A stretch of 64,000 nt of DNA from Diabrotica undecimpunctata (lineage: Eukaryota; Arthropoda; Insecta; Coleoptera; Chrysomelidae): contig NC_092803.1 of the NCBI RefSeq assembly GCF_040954645.1, positions 10,169,230 through 10,233,229 of the forward strand, written 5' to 3'. The notes beneath the pieces are model-generated. The model was not told the DNA's origin. It worked only from the letters and a program-made list of their open reading frames with translations, and did no database searches. Made by a program: the position numbers and the translations under genes. Each line of letters begins with the position of its first letter. Position 1 is the first letter of the stretch. This document shows, piece after piece, positions 43,479 through 54,608 of the stretch.

Positions 43479-45277
43479 ACATTGTAATGAAATTTTATAC
43501 GAATATGTTTTGGAAGCTGATACATCCCATGAATTTGTTTTTATATCTGATTCTCATAGAGGGCGCTAGTTACACGGATCGTGCTAAGTATTAGTCAATA
43601 TAACTTTTTTAAGAGTATAATTATTAATCAAAATTTCAAGTAAACTTAAACATCATTCAATTTTACATGAAAAAGGTACTCTTGGTAAAACTCGATATTG
43701 TGTACCTTTTTCGGAATATTTTGATTTGAAAATTATGAAGTAATAATTGATGCTGGTATAAAATAGTTAGTAATTAAACAAAACTAACAAGAAGAAAATT
43801 AAATTAATGACTAAGAACATAAAATAAAATTCAATTACAGTAAGTGTTCAAAATGCCCTCCGTTTTCGCGAATACACAATTCTATTCTTTTTTCTAAAGA
43901 TTCCATTTACCTTCTAAACGGTAGGGGATCAGCTATGATGTCATTAAATTGACGTTGAATTCCTTCTTCCAATTCGTGGCGTGAATTTACCTCTGTAGCA
44001 TAAACTTTTTCCTTAATATACGACCAAATTGCGTAGTCCAAAGGGTTAAAATCGCATGACCGAGGAGGCCAATGAATCTGAGCTCGGAGATTCTATCAAA
44101 GTGTGGTGGAGCTCCATCGTGCATAAAAAATAAAGATCTTCGCTAGTTTAGCGTTAAATCTTCTAATATCTCGAATAAGGAATTGTTTAAAAAATCAAGA
44201 TACATATCACCATTTAAATTTCCAGGTAGAATATGATAACCTATTAATTTGTTACCTAAAGTTGCTGCCCAAACATTAACTTTAAATGAGTGTTGGTAAT
44301 GTGATACCCTTTAGATTCGTGGATTCTTATCACACCAGTAGTGTGCATTATGGGAGTTAAACATAACTTGTCGCGTAAAGGTGGCCTCGTCCGTAAAAAG
44401 AATGCATTTAAAAAAATTTGGATTGTGGGCTGTCCTTTGTTGCAATGTTTCACAAAAATCCACTCTAACCGGTAGATCATCTGGCAAGAGCTCTTGGACT
44501 TGTCTGTAATGATAAGGATATAATTCCTGTTCTTTCAGTATCCGCCAACTACTTGAAGAAGAAGTATTTGTTTGTCTTGCTATATTCCTTACGCTAACTG
44601 TTGGATCTTGATCAAGTAAATTTAAAATATTATTTTCTTTATTAATTGTTCTTGTTGTTCTTGGTCTACCAGAATTTATTTTATTTGGTCTCACATTCCC
44701 AGTTTCTCGACAACGTCGTTCAACGGCTCTAAATGTTTTTTTACTTGGTAAGTTTCTTCTAGAAAACTTTTCTGCATAACGTGTCACAGCTGCACTAGAA
44801 CATCCTAAACACACGCCTACGGTTAATAACATGTCAGTGTATTCAACATTTGAGTACATTTTGATTTGATTTTACAAATAACAAGGTTTCAAAACTCTAA
44901 TTATTGTTGATTTATCGTCATAACAATCAATAAATGTCAGATTTCCATGGCACACTTGGAGAAAATAGAGGTATACCTATTAGAACTTTATCATTACTAC
45001 CAGCATCAATTATTACTTCATAATTTTCAAATCAAAATATTCCGAAAACAGTACACAGTATCGAGTTTTACCAAGAGTACCTTTTTCGTGTAAAATTGAA
45101 TGATGTTTAAGTTTACTTGAAATTTTGATTAATAATTATACTCTTAAAAAAGTTATATTGACTAATACTTAGTACGATCCGTGTAACTAGCGCCCTCTAT
45201 GAGAATCAGATATAAAAACAAATTCATGGGATGTATCAGCTTCCAAAACATATTCGTATAAAATTTCATTACATTGT
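43479..45277 (-). mobile_element. Mariner-superfamily element with about 290-bp terminal inverted repeats
   Basis: The left arm 43479-43770 and right arm about 44985-45277 are near-exact inverses (GTAATGAAATTTTATACGAA, AGGGCGCTAGTTACACGGAT, AAGGTACTCTTGGTAAAACT and so on). Between them a transposase pseudogene is read on the minus strand (43850-44859). The arms differ at only a few positions, although the gene is broken. Such long inverted repeats are unusual for mariner-type elements. No clear TA duplication can be named at the borders. Confidence 0.78.
43850..44859 (-). pseudogene. Mariner/IS630-type transposase, C-terminal half broken
   Basis: Frame 44859-44311 encodes an N-terminal helix-turn-helix region (DMLLTVGVCLGCSSAAVTRY, ERRCRETGNVRPNKINSGRP, RTTRTINKENNILNLLDQDP, SVRNIARQTNTSSSSSWRIL) and the first catalytic Asp block ILFTDEATFTRQVMFNSHNA-HYW. 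Below 44311 the reading continues through GYHI and frameshifts to LFFMHDGAPPHF (second Asp, near 44110-44140) and LRNLVVY-type remains near 44020. The motifs FTDEATFTR and MHDGAPPHF are those of an insect mariner-like family whose third acidic residue is Asp. Stops make it inactive. Confidence 0.72.
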
Positions 45278-46329
45278 TGCCAGTAGTTTCGGCAAAATCG
45301 TAAAAAATGCGTAATTTTTTTTTTCTTCAACGCCCTGTATCTTGAGAACGGATGGCGTTATAAAAATTTTTTACTAAGCAAACCCCAATTATTGTTTAGT
45401 TTTTTACTTACCCTAAAGACGGGGTTACCATTTTTTTTTAAACACCCTGTATATATAATTGATTAGTGTGAGGAAGCTCAGTAGATCTGTTATAGTAAAA
45501 ATTACAAAAAAAACTTATCAATAAAAATTGTAGGCAGCGTTAATCTCCAAATTTTAAAATTAGTTACAATCGTACAGGGTGTTCCGTAAGATGGTGGCAA
45601 ACCAAACTTTTGTTTTTTTTAAATGGAACACCCTGTATTTTATTCTAAATTTGAAATCTGCTCTACTTTCATATCACAACAGTGTACAGTTTTATTATGT
45701 TATACCGGGTATTTAAAAAGTTATAACCAATATTACCTGAAAATCGTATCAAGTTTAACTCCCCGTATAAATTAAAAAGGAGTATAGGAACATTGATCTA
45801 TTACAACCATAGCTTTTTAATAATTGTTAAAAATTATAAAACATATCGGTTTTCATAATATTCGTTAAATCAAATACAGGGTAACTCAAAATGCAATTAC
45901 ATTATTTTCTTGGTAATTTTAAATAGAACACACTGTATTTTATATCACTATCGAAAAGTACTAATATCGTACTTTTAATTTTATAAAGTACTACCTATAC
46001 CTAAAGTTATTAGTTTTCTAGATATTTTTATTTTTCCATCAAAGTATTAATTTAGTAGATATTTTAACGTTTATCAATAATTATTGTGAGTTGGCCATGA
46101 TTAATTTCTCAGAAACTGACAGTTTGACAATATTGTTTATTAATTCAGTAACGAAATAACGACACATAAAAGAAAACAAGTTATTTCAAATAAAATTTTA
46201 AATTTTTAAAATAAAAGAAAACAAGTTATTTCAAATAAAATTTATAAAAAATAAAATTAAAAAAAAAATAACAACACATAGAAAAATAAAAAGCAACAGT
46301 AATTTTCACTTATCTGCCCTTGTTGTTGG
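45278..46329. other. Mosaic of transposon end fragments
   Basis: ACACCCTGTAT or ACAGGGTGTTC-type ends recur at 45353 (CGCCCTGTAT), 45442, 45576, 45627, 45886 (ACAGGGTAAC) and 45928 (ACACTGTAT), in both orientations. ACAGGGTGTT is a common terminal motif of mariner-superfamily elements. These appear to be nested or truncated inverted repeats linked to the transposase remnants on either side. I see no gene. Confidence 0.5.
46166..46243. repeat. 33-bp direct repeat, 45-bp period
   Basis: ATAAAAGAAAACAAGTTATT plus TCAAATAAAATTT occurs at 46166-46198 and again at 46211-46243, without mismatch. Confidence 0.92.
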
Positions 46330-46985
46330 AGTTATTTTATATACTTCGTTCTTAACTTAACTCCAAAAAAATAAGTCCATTTTATTAAATTCTAGTGACC
46401 TTGGGGGCCACCTTACCGGTCCATCCCTTCCGATCCATCTTTCACCAAACTGATCATTAAGTTCACCACGTACTAATTCGTTGTGGTACGCAGGAGCACC
46501 CTTATGTAGAAACCACATTTGTTCACTTATATTAAGTGGAACCTCTTCTAATAATATTGGTAACTGATTTACGATAAAATCTAAATAAATCTCACCATTT
46601 AAGTTATCTTCAAAAAAATATGGACCTACTACATGTTTACCGACGATACCTCCTCACACATTTAGAGACCATCTTGTTTGATTATGTGTTACTATATGGT
46701 ATGGATTACTTGTTGAATAGTAGTGAAAGTTATGCCTATTAACAAAACCTCTACCATGGAATGAAGCTTCATCACCAAATAGGACATATTCAAAAAAATC
46801 TCTACCTCCTTAGAAATAACTAATTCTGTATTCTTGATAGGAAGTTTAAATGGAGATAATAGAAATAGGTTCTTACAAAGAGATTCTAAGTATAAAGTAA
46901 AGTCATTTTTAAGAAGTCCACTAAACAATATAAGTTTTATAATGAATTTCATATTAGAACCAGATATGCAATATAACTTTTTATG
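46330..46985 (-). pseudogene. Second mariner-like transposase remnant
   Basis: The minus strand reads YLFGDEASFHGRGFVNRHNF, HYYSTSNPYHIVTHNQTRWS, LNV-stop-GGIVGKHVVGPYF, FEDNLNGEIYLDFIVNQLPI, LLEEVPLNISEQMWFLHKGA, PAYHNELVRGELNDQFGERW, IGRDGPVRWPPRSLEFNKMD. This is the core of the same insect mariner-like family as at 43850-44859. The first Asp (GDEA) is kept. The second is Lys (HKGAP for HDGAP) and the third region reads SLEFNKMD for SPDxxPxD. One stop, and the N-terminal domain is missing. Confidence 0.8.
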
Positions 46986-47342
46986 TATAGAAAAGAAGGT
47001 TTAGGTATAGTTTCCGTCAAGATGTAAAAAATTTTGCCTGACACTGATGGGATCACCCTACCGATTTAGTATTATAATAAACAACAGACCCTCCAGGAGC
47101 GGATTCGCTAAAATTAACAAAAAAGTTCAAGTATTATACATATAATATTTTAATGGGGTTGGAATAATAAATATAAAATTAAATATATCATATATTTAAT
47201 ACGTATTTATGAACAAATTAAAGAAATTAAGGAAAATAATGTTAATAACAATAAAAGATTTGTAGCAAAAATCAGAATTAAAAAAGATAACATAATAAAT
47301 TTATCCATAAATAAAACAAAAAAAAAAAATAAAATTTGAAGT

Positions 47343-48290
47343 TTAGATTAAAAAAAAATAATTACAAACTACAACTCTGTCACTATCTCTGTCATCTTCA
47401 GTAGAATCGTCATCATCTAATGTTATAATTATTTGTTTAATCTGTGAGGTTAATGTTCTGTAATGACCTTCCGTTTTTATAACATGTGAAACACAATTTT
47501 GCCACAGTGTTGGGGAAATCTTCTTTATTTCTTCTACAATAAAAAACATTCTTCTTATAGCCAGCAATTTTTTAATCCAATGTTCAGAATAATAATTATT
47601 CGCTGACCTCTATTAATTGGATAATTGGGTGCACACTTAATATAGTCGTCTGTCCAACCTTTTTGAGCAGTATCGTGGGTATCGAACCATGTTTCATCCA
47701 GATAAAATATCGGTCTTCCTTCATCTCTAAATTTAGACATAGCATCCAAGTATTCCTTTCTCCAGTTAATATGTCGAGAGGAATCCATTATTGATGATCG
47801 CTTATTAATTTTCTTGTATCGAAAACCAATGTGATTCAAAAACCTTGATAAAGTTGAAGGCGAATACGTAATAGAATAGTCTTTAACAAGTTAATCGTAG
47901 ATCATACTAAGCGTTTAAACGAGGTTCTTTAAATAGAAATTATAAACTGCTCTTCTAATTACCTCAGCGTCTTTTGCATTTACTGCTTTATTTGTAGAAA
48001 AGTCACTCCTTTTTTACGAGGTTAAATTCTGTAACAATTTTCCACACTGTTGTATATGGCATCCTTGTCAATCGAGATGTTGCCTTGATGAGAAATTTGC
48101 CGTCTTCTGGATTTGGATTATCTTCTTTTACTGTTTGATAAACACTCCTAATAATTTCTTTGGCATCATCAGATAAATGTAAACGTGTTTTACACTTAGC
48201 ACTAGCTCCACCGATTCCTGACGTTTTACTAGAACAGTCGTGACCTAACCAACGATCTAAATGCAAGAAAATAACTGCCTGAATGTGCAA
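47343..48290 (-). pseudogene. IS630/Tc1-type (DDE_3) transposase, internally deleted
   Basis: Three frames on the minus strand in order: 48290-48003 (KTRLHLSDDAKEIIRSVYQT, LTRMPYTTVWKIVTEFNL; helix-turn-helix), 47839-47555 (NWRKEYLDAMSKFRDEGRPI, FYLDETWFDTHDTAQKGWTD, RGQRIIIILNIG), and 47567-47343 (LWQNCVSHVIKTEGHY, acidic C-terminus). FYLDETW holds the first catalytic Asp. The segment with the second Asp (MDNAPYHS in relatives) and the Glu (LNPIE) is deleted near 47560. Non-autonomous and dead. Confidence 0.72.
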
Positions 48291-48639
48291 ATGTCAAACT
48301 TAAATAGGTTTGCCCTCTTCCATAATGTTTCATTAATTATGTATTCTAGATAAATAAATGATACCTAATTAAACCTAAATACCTAATAACACGAGAATTA
48401 TAATGTGTAAAGCTATAGAATAATAAGAGGTTTATTTTATCATTAACTAATATATTTTCTAATGAATTTTTAATTTTCTTTTGTTTAAAGATAGAAAGCT
48501 TCATTATCGAAAGTTTATTTTATTTAAAGAGGAAACGACATAAAACAGATAATATTCTAACTCAATAAAATTCAAGTAATGAGCCCGTGATACATGAAAA
48601 TTGTTTGTGATCCTTAACAATAATTGATCCCAAGCAACT

Positions 48640-50985
48640 TAATTTCAGATCAGTAAATCAGATGAGTAAGCAAAGATGACTAATTCGTGTATAGCAAAAT
48701 GTTTTATAAAAAACAAATACAAAGAAAGTGGACATGGCGTAGCCCGAACGGCCAGGTTAAGAATGAAATAGATTTTATCCTTTCCAGTGATAGATCAATA
48801 TGTAAAAACATCGAGGTGCTGAACAAATTTAATACTGGCAGTGACCATAGACTAGTTCGTGCCGATATACATATTAACGTAAAGAGAGAAAGACGAAAAC
48901 TATTAACAACAAACCCTTTACCGACGGCAGACATCCTAGCCAGTAATAAAGAGGAATATCAAGAGGAATTAGCACGGAAACTAGTAGCAAATACCTTTGA
49001 GCACAAGAATATAGATGAACTAGCTGAGAAAATAACTAAAGACATACAAACAGTCACTAAGAAACTTTGTTGCAGAATAAGAAAACAAAAAGAAGCTAAA
49101 CTAAAACCCGAGACTCTAGAACAGATAGAGAAAAGAAGAAGAACGAATAGAGATAACCCGGACTATAAAGCGCTCAACAGAAGTGTTAAGAAAAATATTC
49201 GAAAAGACCTCAGAGCTTATAGAACAAACCAGATTCTTGAAACCATAGAGAACAATAAGAACATGAAAGTACTAAAAACATGTAAATCCGCTGGCATGAA
49301 TAAAATCATAAAGATAAAAGACGACCGTGGAACATTGTGCTCGCATAAGGAAGAGATCGTTAGAGAAATCCGAAAATTTTACGAGAAGCTGTATACTTCT
49401 ACTATTCCGAACCCCGGGATACCAACAAAACATATCTTAAATGTGGGCTCAGAGGATCTCCCTGAAATAATAACATCAGAAATTAGAGCCGCCCTAAAAC
49501 AAATGAAAAATGGGAAAACACCAGGAGAAGATAAAATTACTTCAGAGATGCTAAAAATGGGAGGCACTGCATTAGAAGAGGCAATGAGAGCATTACTGAA
49601 TAAATGCCTATTGGAAGGACAAATACCAAAAGCATGGAAAAATGCGGAAGTCATTCTACTCCATAAAAAAGGAGACGCCGCAAATATAGAAAACTACCGA
49701 CCAATAAGCTTGTTGTCACACCTTTACAAACTACTAACCCGAATAATAACAAATAGATTGACAGCTAAGCTAGATGCATACCAACCGGTGGAGCAAGTAG
49801 GCTTTCGTAAGGGTTTTAGCACTATCGATCACTTGCAAACAATCCGGACAGTTATTGAAAAAACAATAGAGTACAACATACCACTACATCTGGCATTTGT
49901 CGACTATCACAAAGCATTCGACAGTATCGAGAAATGGGCTTTCTTAACAGCACTGGACGACGCCAGAGTAGATTCAAGATATGCTGCCCTCCGTAAGAAT
50001 ATATACGATGATGCTACTTTTCACGTAAAAATAGATGATGATCTGGAAACTATGAAAATAGACCTTGGCAAAGGCGTGAGACAGGGTGACACCATCTCAC
50101 CCAAGTTATTTACTTTGGCATTAGAAAATGTCTTCAAAAAACTAAATTGGGTCGAAAAGGGATCAAAAATAGATGGAGTATATCTTAACCATTTGCGTTT
50201 CGCAGACGACATAGTACTAATAAGCACAGATATCCATGAACTAAAATCAATGCTACAAGATTTAAATCACAAATCGAATCAAATAGGATTAAAAATGAAT
50301 CTCGACAAAACAAAGATATTAAGCAACAGCCTAGAAAACATCACGATAGATAACATCAATGTAGAAAAGGTAGAACAATATATATATATCTAAAACATGC
50401 AATTAAAAACGAAAAGGAAAATCAAACCCTAGAAATTAAAAGAAGGACACAATTATCATGGGCTGCTTTTGGGAAGTTGAGCTTCATTTTAAAAGACAGA
50501 AAAATCCCAATACACTTAAAACGAAAAACCACTGACACTTGTATACTACCAGTTGCAACTTATGGATTGGAAACTATGGCAATAACAAGAAAAATGGCAG
50601 AACAATTAAGAGTAACTCAACGGGCCATGGAGAGGGCCATGTTAAATATAAGCCTCAGAGACAAAATTCCTCACACCAAAATACGTCGAAGAACTAAAGT
50701 AACCGACATCATGGAAAAAATAGCGACATTGAGATGGCAATGGGTAGCACATGTAGCAAGACAAGACACCAACAGATGGTCTCATAAAGTGACATTCTGG
50801 AGACCTCGAGAAACAAAAAGAAGCGTGGGAAGACCCAAAAAGAGATTGATAGACGATATAACAGCTGTAGCTGGAAAGCAGTGGATGAGAATTGCAAAAG
50901 ATAGGGAAGAGTGGAAACAATTGGAGGAGGCCTATGTCCAACAATGGATGAATGAAGGCTGAAGAAGAAGAAGAAGAAAATGTTT
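48640..50985 (+). pseudogene. RTE-type retrotransposon (family D), nearly intact apart from a 2-bp slip
   Basis: 5'-truncated in the endonuclease (RKWTWRSPNGQVKNEIDFIL, FNTGSDHRLVRADI). A Lys/Arg-rich linker is followed by a complete RT: QMKNGKTPGEDKITSEMLKM, WKNAEVILLHKKGDAANIEN, YRPISLLSHLYKLLTRIITN, EQVGFRKGFSTIDHLQTIRT, VDYHKAFDSIEKW, GKGVRQGDTISPKLFTLALE and LNHLRFADDIVLISTD. The frame 48687-50393 ends at EQYIYI-stop, where a TATATATATA run is two bases out of phase. Frame 50477-50962 then carries the tail (YGLETMAITRK, WVAHVARQDTNRWS, RSVGRPKKRLIDDI). It ends in a GAAGAAGAAGAA tail. Retention of all catalytic motifs suggests a recent insertion. Confidence 0.9.
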
Positions 50986-52087
50986 TTTAATACAAAACAT
51001 TGTGTAGAAATTTTAATTTTAACATATTATATGCACTGATAGGTAACGAGTCAGTTCTGTAAATAAGATAAAGTCCGGTCCTAGTAAGCTGTTCCAAAAC
51101 TATTGCTACCCATCGCAACGACAATTGAGGGATTAGTAACATCAATAGGTGTTGTTCATTATTAAAATACTGCGGTTGACTGGGTCATCCCACCAGCCTT
51201 AGGCCAAATTTCTTATATCTGGAACCAAACTATATTATTTCATCCAGTGGAAGTCTCTGTGGGGTTGAAAAGATTTAACCGTTCTAATCTAGAACAATAT
51301 TCTACGAGTATAACCTAGCGAGAAATTAAAATTAAGACAATTTTGAAGATGAATTGCCAAATGAAGACATTACTGAACTTTTCGAAGTTGAAGATGTTTG
51401 AGCTAACCTTATATAATATTTTAGGGTTATGAAAAAACCTAAGAAGAATCATTAAACATGTATTATTTTTTTATTTGTTATTAAATTTTTTTTTTACATA
51501 ATTTAATTTATTCCTGCCATCACAAATTGTATAATCAAAAGAGATATTACAACATTATTGTGATTTCTTTGACAATTAATCAAATATTGGTGTGTTCCGA
51601 AATAAATTTTACATTTATCTTACAGATAAGTAACCGCAACATAATTTGACGTGAAAAGACAGGTACATTTTATTTTATAAATAAATGTCTATCGTTCAGA
51701 TAACTATCTGTCAGATAGGACAATATTTACCTGGAGGTGAAAAGACCGGCGCTTTGGTGCAAGAATTTTGTTGATTCTAAAAAATTGGCTGCGAATTTGA
51801 TGATCGGTAAAAAATATAATACAAAATTCGAGCTTTCCCAACAAATAAATTGCCAAACTAGAGTTGCCCTGGTTTTATACGTAGGTCAATTTAATAAGAC
51901 GACTTTACGCAAAAAATTCAGCGACTCTCCAAAAGCGACTTATTTATTATGAACGTTGTACAACAGATTAAAGTATTATTCTTTTGTCGTCCTAGCCTTA
52001 ATTACGAGAAAGACACAAACAATCAAGTGGAGTGATTATAGATGCAATTGACTGGATCCCCAGTCGCATGGTCGTAACTTTTTTGGT
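50986..52087. other. AT-rich intergenic stretch
   Basis: No RNA gene and no convincing protein. A 71-residue frame at 51737-51952 has no recognisable motif. I see nothing assignable. Confidence 0.6.
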
Positions 52088-52123
<36 letters not shown>

Positions 52124-52560
52124 GCCGTACGAACGCCGGTTTATAACGTTCTTCGCCGTTTTCCGACTTCCAATCGCCACTTAGACCGGTTGTTCCATAG
52201 ATCTTCGTCTATGGCTCTCTCTCTCAGTTCTTTATTTATTCCTTCGCTCCAACTTTTTCTCGGTCTACCTCGTGTTCTCTTTCCTTCTGGTTGCCACTTT
52301 AGTATTTCTTTTGGCATTCGTTGTTCGTCCATTCTTTTTATGTGTCCGAACCAGATAAGTTGTTTTTTTGTTAGGTCATCTGTGATTGTTCGTTTGATTC
52401 CCATTATTTCTCTAATGCGTTCGTTGGTAATCCTTTCTCTTCTAGATCTTCCTGCGGCTCTTCTCCAAAAATCCATTTCCGTTGCTTTCAGCGTTGACAG
52501 TGTTCTTTCTTTCAGTGGCCATACCTCACAGCTGTATAAAACTACTTAAATACTTTTTTG
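52088..52560 (-). pseudogene. RTE-type (family E) C-terminal fragment with (ACT)n tail
   Basis: The minus strand reads SCEVWPLKER (degenerate start), then MDFWRRAAGRSRRERITNER, IREIMGIKRTITDDLTKKQL, IWFGHIKRMDEQRMPKEILK, WQPEGKRTRGRPRKSWSEGI, a distinct family of the post-RT tail. Plus-strand (TAC)11 at 52088-52120 is the 3' microsatellite tail. 5'-truncated. Confidence 0.8.
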
Positions 52561-53036
52561 GTTACTGATTTATATTATTTGAAATTAATTTTAAAATCTG
52601 AAGTTCTTTTACAAGCAGGCAATCTAAATCTATAGTAAGTGACATAAGAAAAAAAATGTAGTCAGAGACCTACAGAAAAGCTGCCAATGTAACCAATGGC
52701 GCATTATAAAGATCTGTAAAGTAAAATCGGTATTATTGTTTATGTTTCTTGATCATTCTCCTCCTAAACCTGCTATTCTAACTACCACTTTAAACCACAG
52801 ATTAACATGCTCTTCGTTATCCGTTTTCCTGGACTGTATTTTGAGATAAATCGTGAAGTTTATGAATTCATATTGGAACATTTCAATGTCATGTTGAAAT
52901 TCATTTAAAAATGTGGGTATGCCCTGATTCCATAAATTTATGAATAATTTTCACAATTCAACGAATCGTGAAGACATCAAGAAATACAACAGAATCAATA
53001 AAAAAATTAGAATGAAAACACGAATTGGAAAAAAGT

Positions 53037-53040
<4 letters not shown>

Positions 53041-53108
<68 letters not shown>
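53041..53108. repeat. (AT)n microsatellite, left of LTR element
   Basis: 68 bp of AT dinucleotide ending 3 bp before the left LTR. A second AT array abuts the right LTR. Confidence 0.97.
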
Positions 53109-53111
<3 letters not shown>

Positions 53112-53114
<3 letters not shown>

Positions 53115-54513
53115 GATATTTAAAGTCTTGGTACGCCAAGCAATAATTAGCTAATTTATTTTTTTGATTAATTAAAATTATTTAAATGATATGATTATGA
53201 CTCTATCACAATTTTTAATTATTTTATCTCAGGGTTAAATTCGTGCTTCAATATCTATGCTATTACATGTGAAAGGTAAGGTCCAGAGAATACCGGAATA
53301 ATAAAAAACACATATGATCTAACACTATATATTGAAATAAAAATAATGAAATAATTCACACTCAAAAGTTTTCAATAAACAAATCTCATATAAGGATTCT
53401 CAAAATTTTGTTCTCCGTACGTGAACAATCAAAATTTATGGTACAAACAATATTAATTGAAATCTCAAAATCCCAAACTATTCTAACTCTCCTAATCAAA
53501 ATATTTATATCCTTTCTCAATTACGTGTAAAAATTTTGTTATCAATAAAAGAAAAAACTGCAGAAACAAAAATATCTCTCTCTGATGATGAGTGGTCCAA
53601 ATCCTTGTTCCTTGTAGACTATATTATCTCCTCTCAACCGCTCCCTATGTAAACAGCAATCTTACACAGATTGTTGCAAGTATATCGTCCTTAATGATCT
53701 CCTTCAAAAGCACAAATCATTCAAATTGTGATAGCCTTTCTCCTCTCGATAAACTGAATCTCTCGTTGGCCCGAGTGAAAAATGACTCTTGGAATATCTT
53801 CTCTTTACGATAAACTGAATCTCTCGTTGGCCTGAACAGTGACTCTTGGAATATAAGTAGAGAAATATGACTTACAATATTTTGCTGCTTCAGCTTCTGT
53901 CAGATACACTAACTCCACAAAAACTCACTAACATTCCACTACTGCTTGCTACATTTCAGGAACCGCCAGAGAACAATCACCGTTCCTCTCACAGACTTGG
54001 AAACCAACTGCTCTTTTTCTCCCTCCTCCTCAATCTCGCTAAACTTTTTCCTACATACTTATCCCACCTTTTTCAATCTCCGCCAATCAAAACTCGTCAC
54101 AATTCCCCCATTTTTTCATTTCGATAACAAACAAATTTTTACCTATAATTATAAAATTTCCTAAAACTTATTTACAAATAATATTTTCTATAATTCTTAA
54201 AAACTAACAAAAACCTCTATCTAAAATCTCTTCTATTTGTCCCTAATCACTGCATTAATGTATTTTGGAAAACCCCGTTCAATTGTCTTTTTGTTTTCAC
54301 TTAAAATTATGCGGGTCACTCAAGTATAACAAAGAAATAATTTATGCAAAGCTTACTTTTTGTTTGGTACAGGTAATTCAAGAAATTAATAACTCTCCTT
54401 CTTCGAAATGTTTGTTGGATATTATCCTACTTATCTGAATTATTTTAATGTTATTGAATTTTGAAATATTTTTAAACAAACCAATATTTTTCTCGATTTT
54501 ACATATCATAACA
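53112..54513 (-). repeat. LTR (3' LTR of the minus-strand element)
   Basis: 1,402 bp. Starts TGTGATATTTAAAG and ends CATATCATAACA on the plus strand. It matches 57568-58959 almost perfectly. Differences seen are a 10-bp insertion near 53160, T/G at 53114, and C/A at about 54107. Confidence 0.92.
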
Positions 54514-54608
54514 AATCCCCGCCATTTGATCTGCCGAAAACTCTTTGTTAAATTTTAAAAATGACAAAAGTTTTCTAGGATCAAATTATTTCACTATGTT
54601 ATTAAAAT

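Noticed and set aside
51737..51952. 71-residue frame MKRPALWCKNFVDSKKLAAN…
   Set aside because: No recognisable domain, short, and isolated in AT-rich sequence.
53592..54164. Identical small frames in both LTRs (also 58038-58610)
   Set aside because: They repeat because the LTRs repeat; LTRs of this type are not coding and the frames have no motif.
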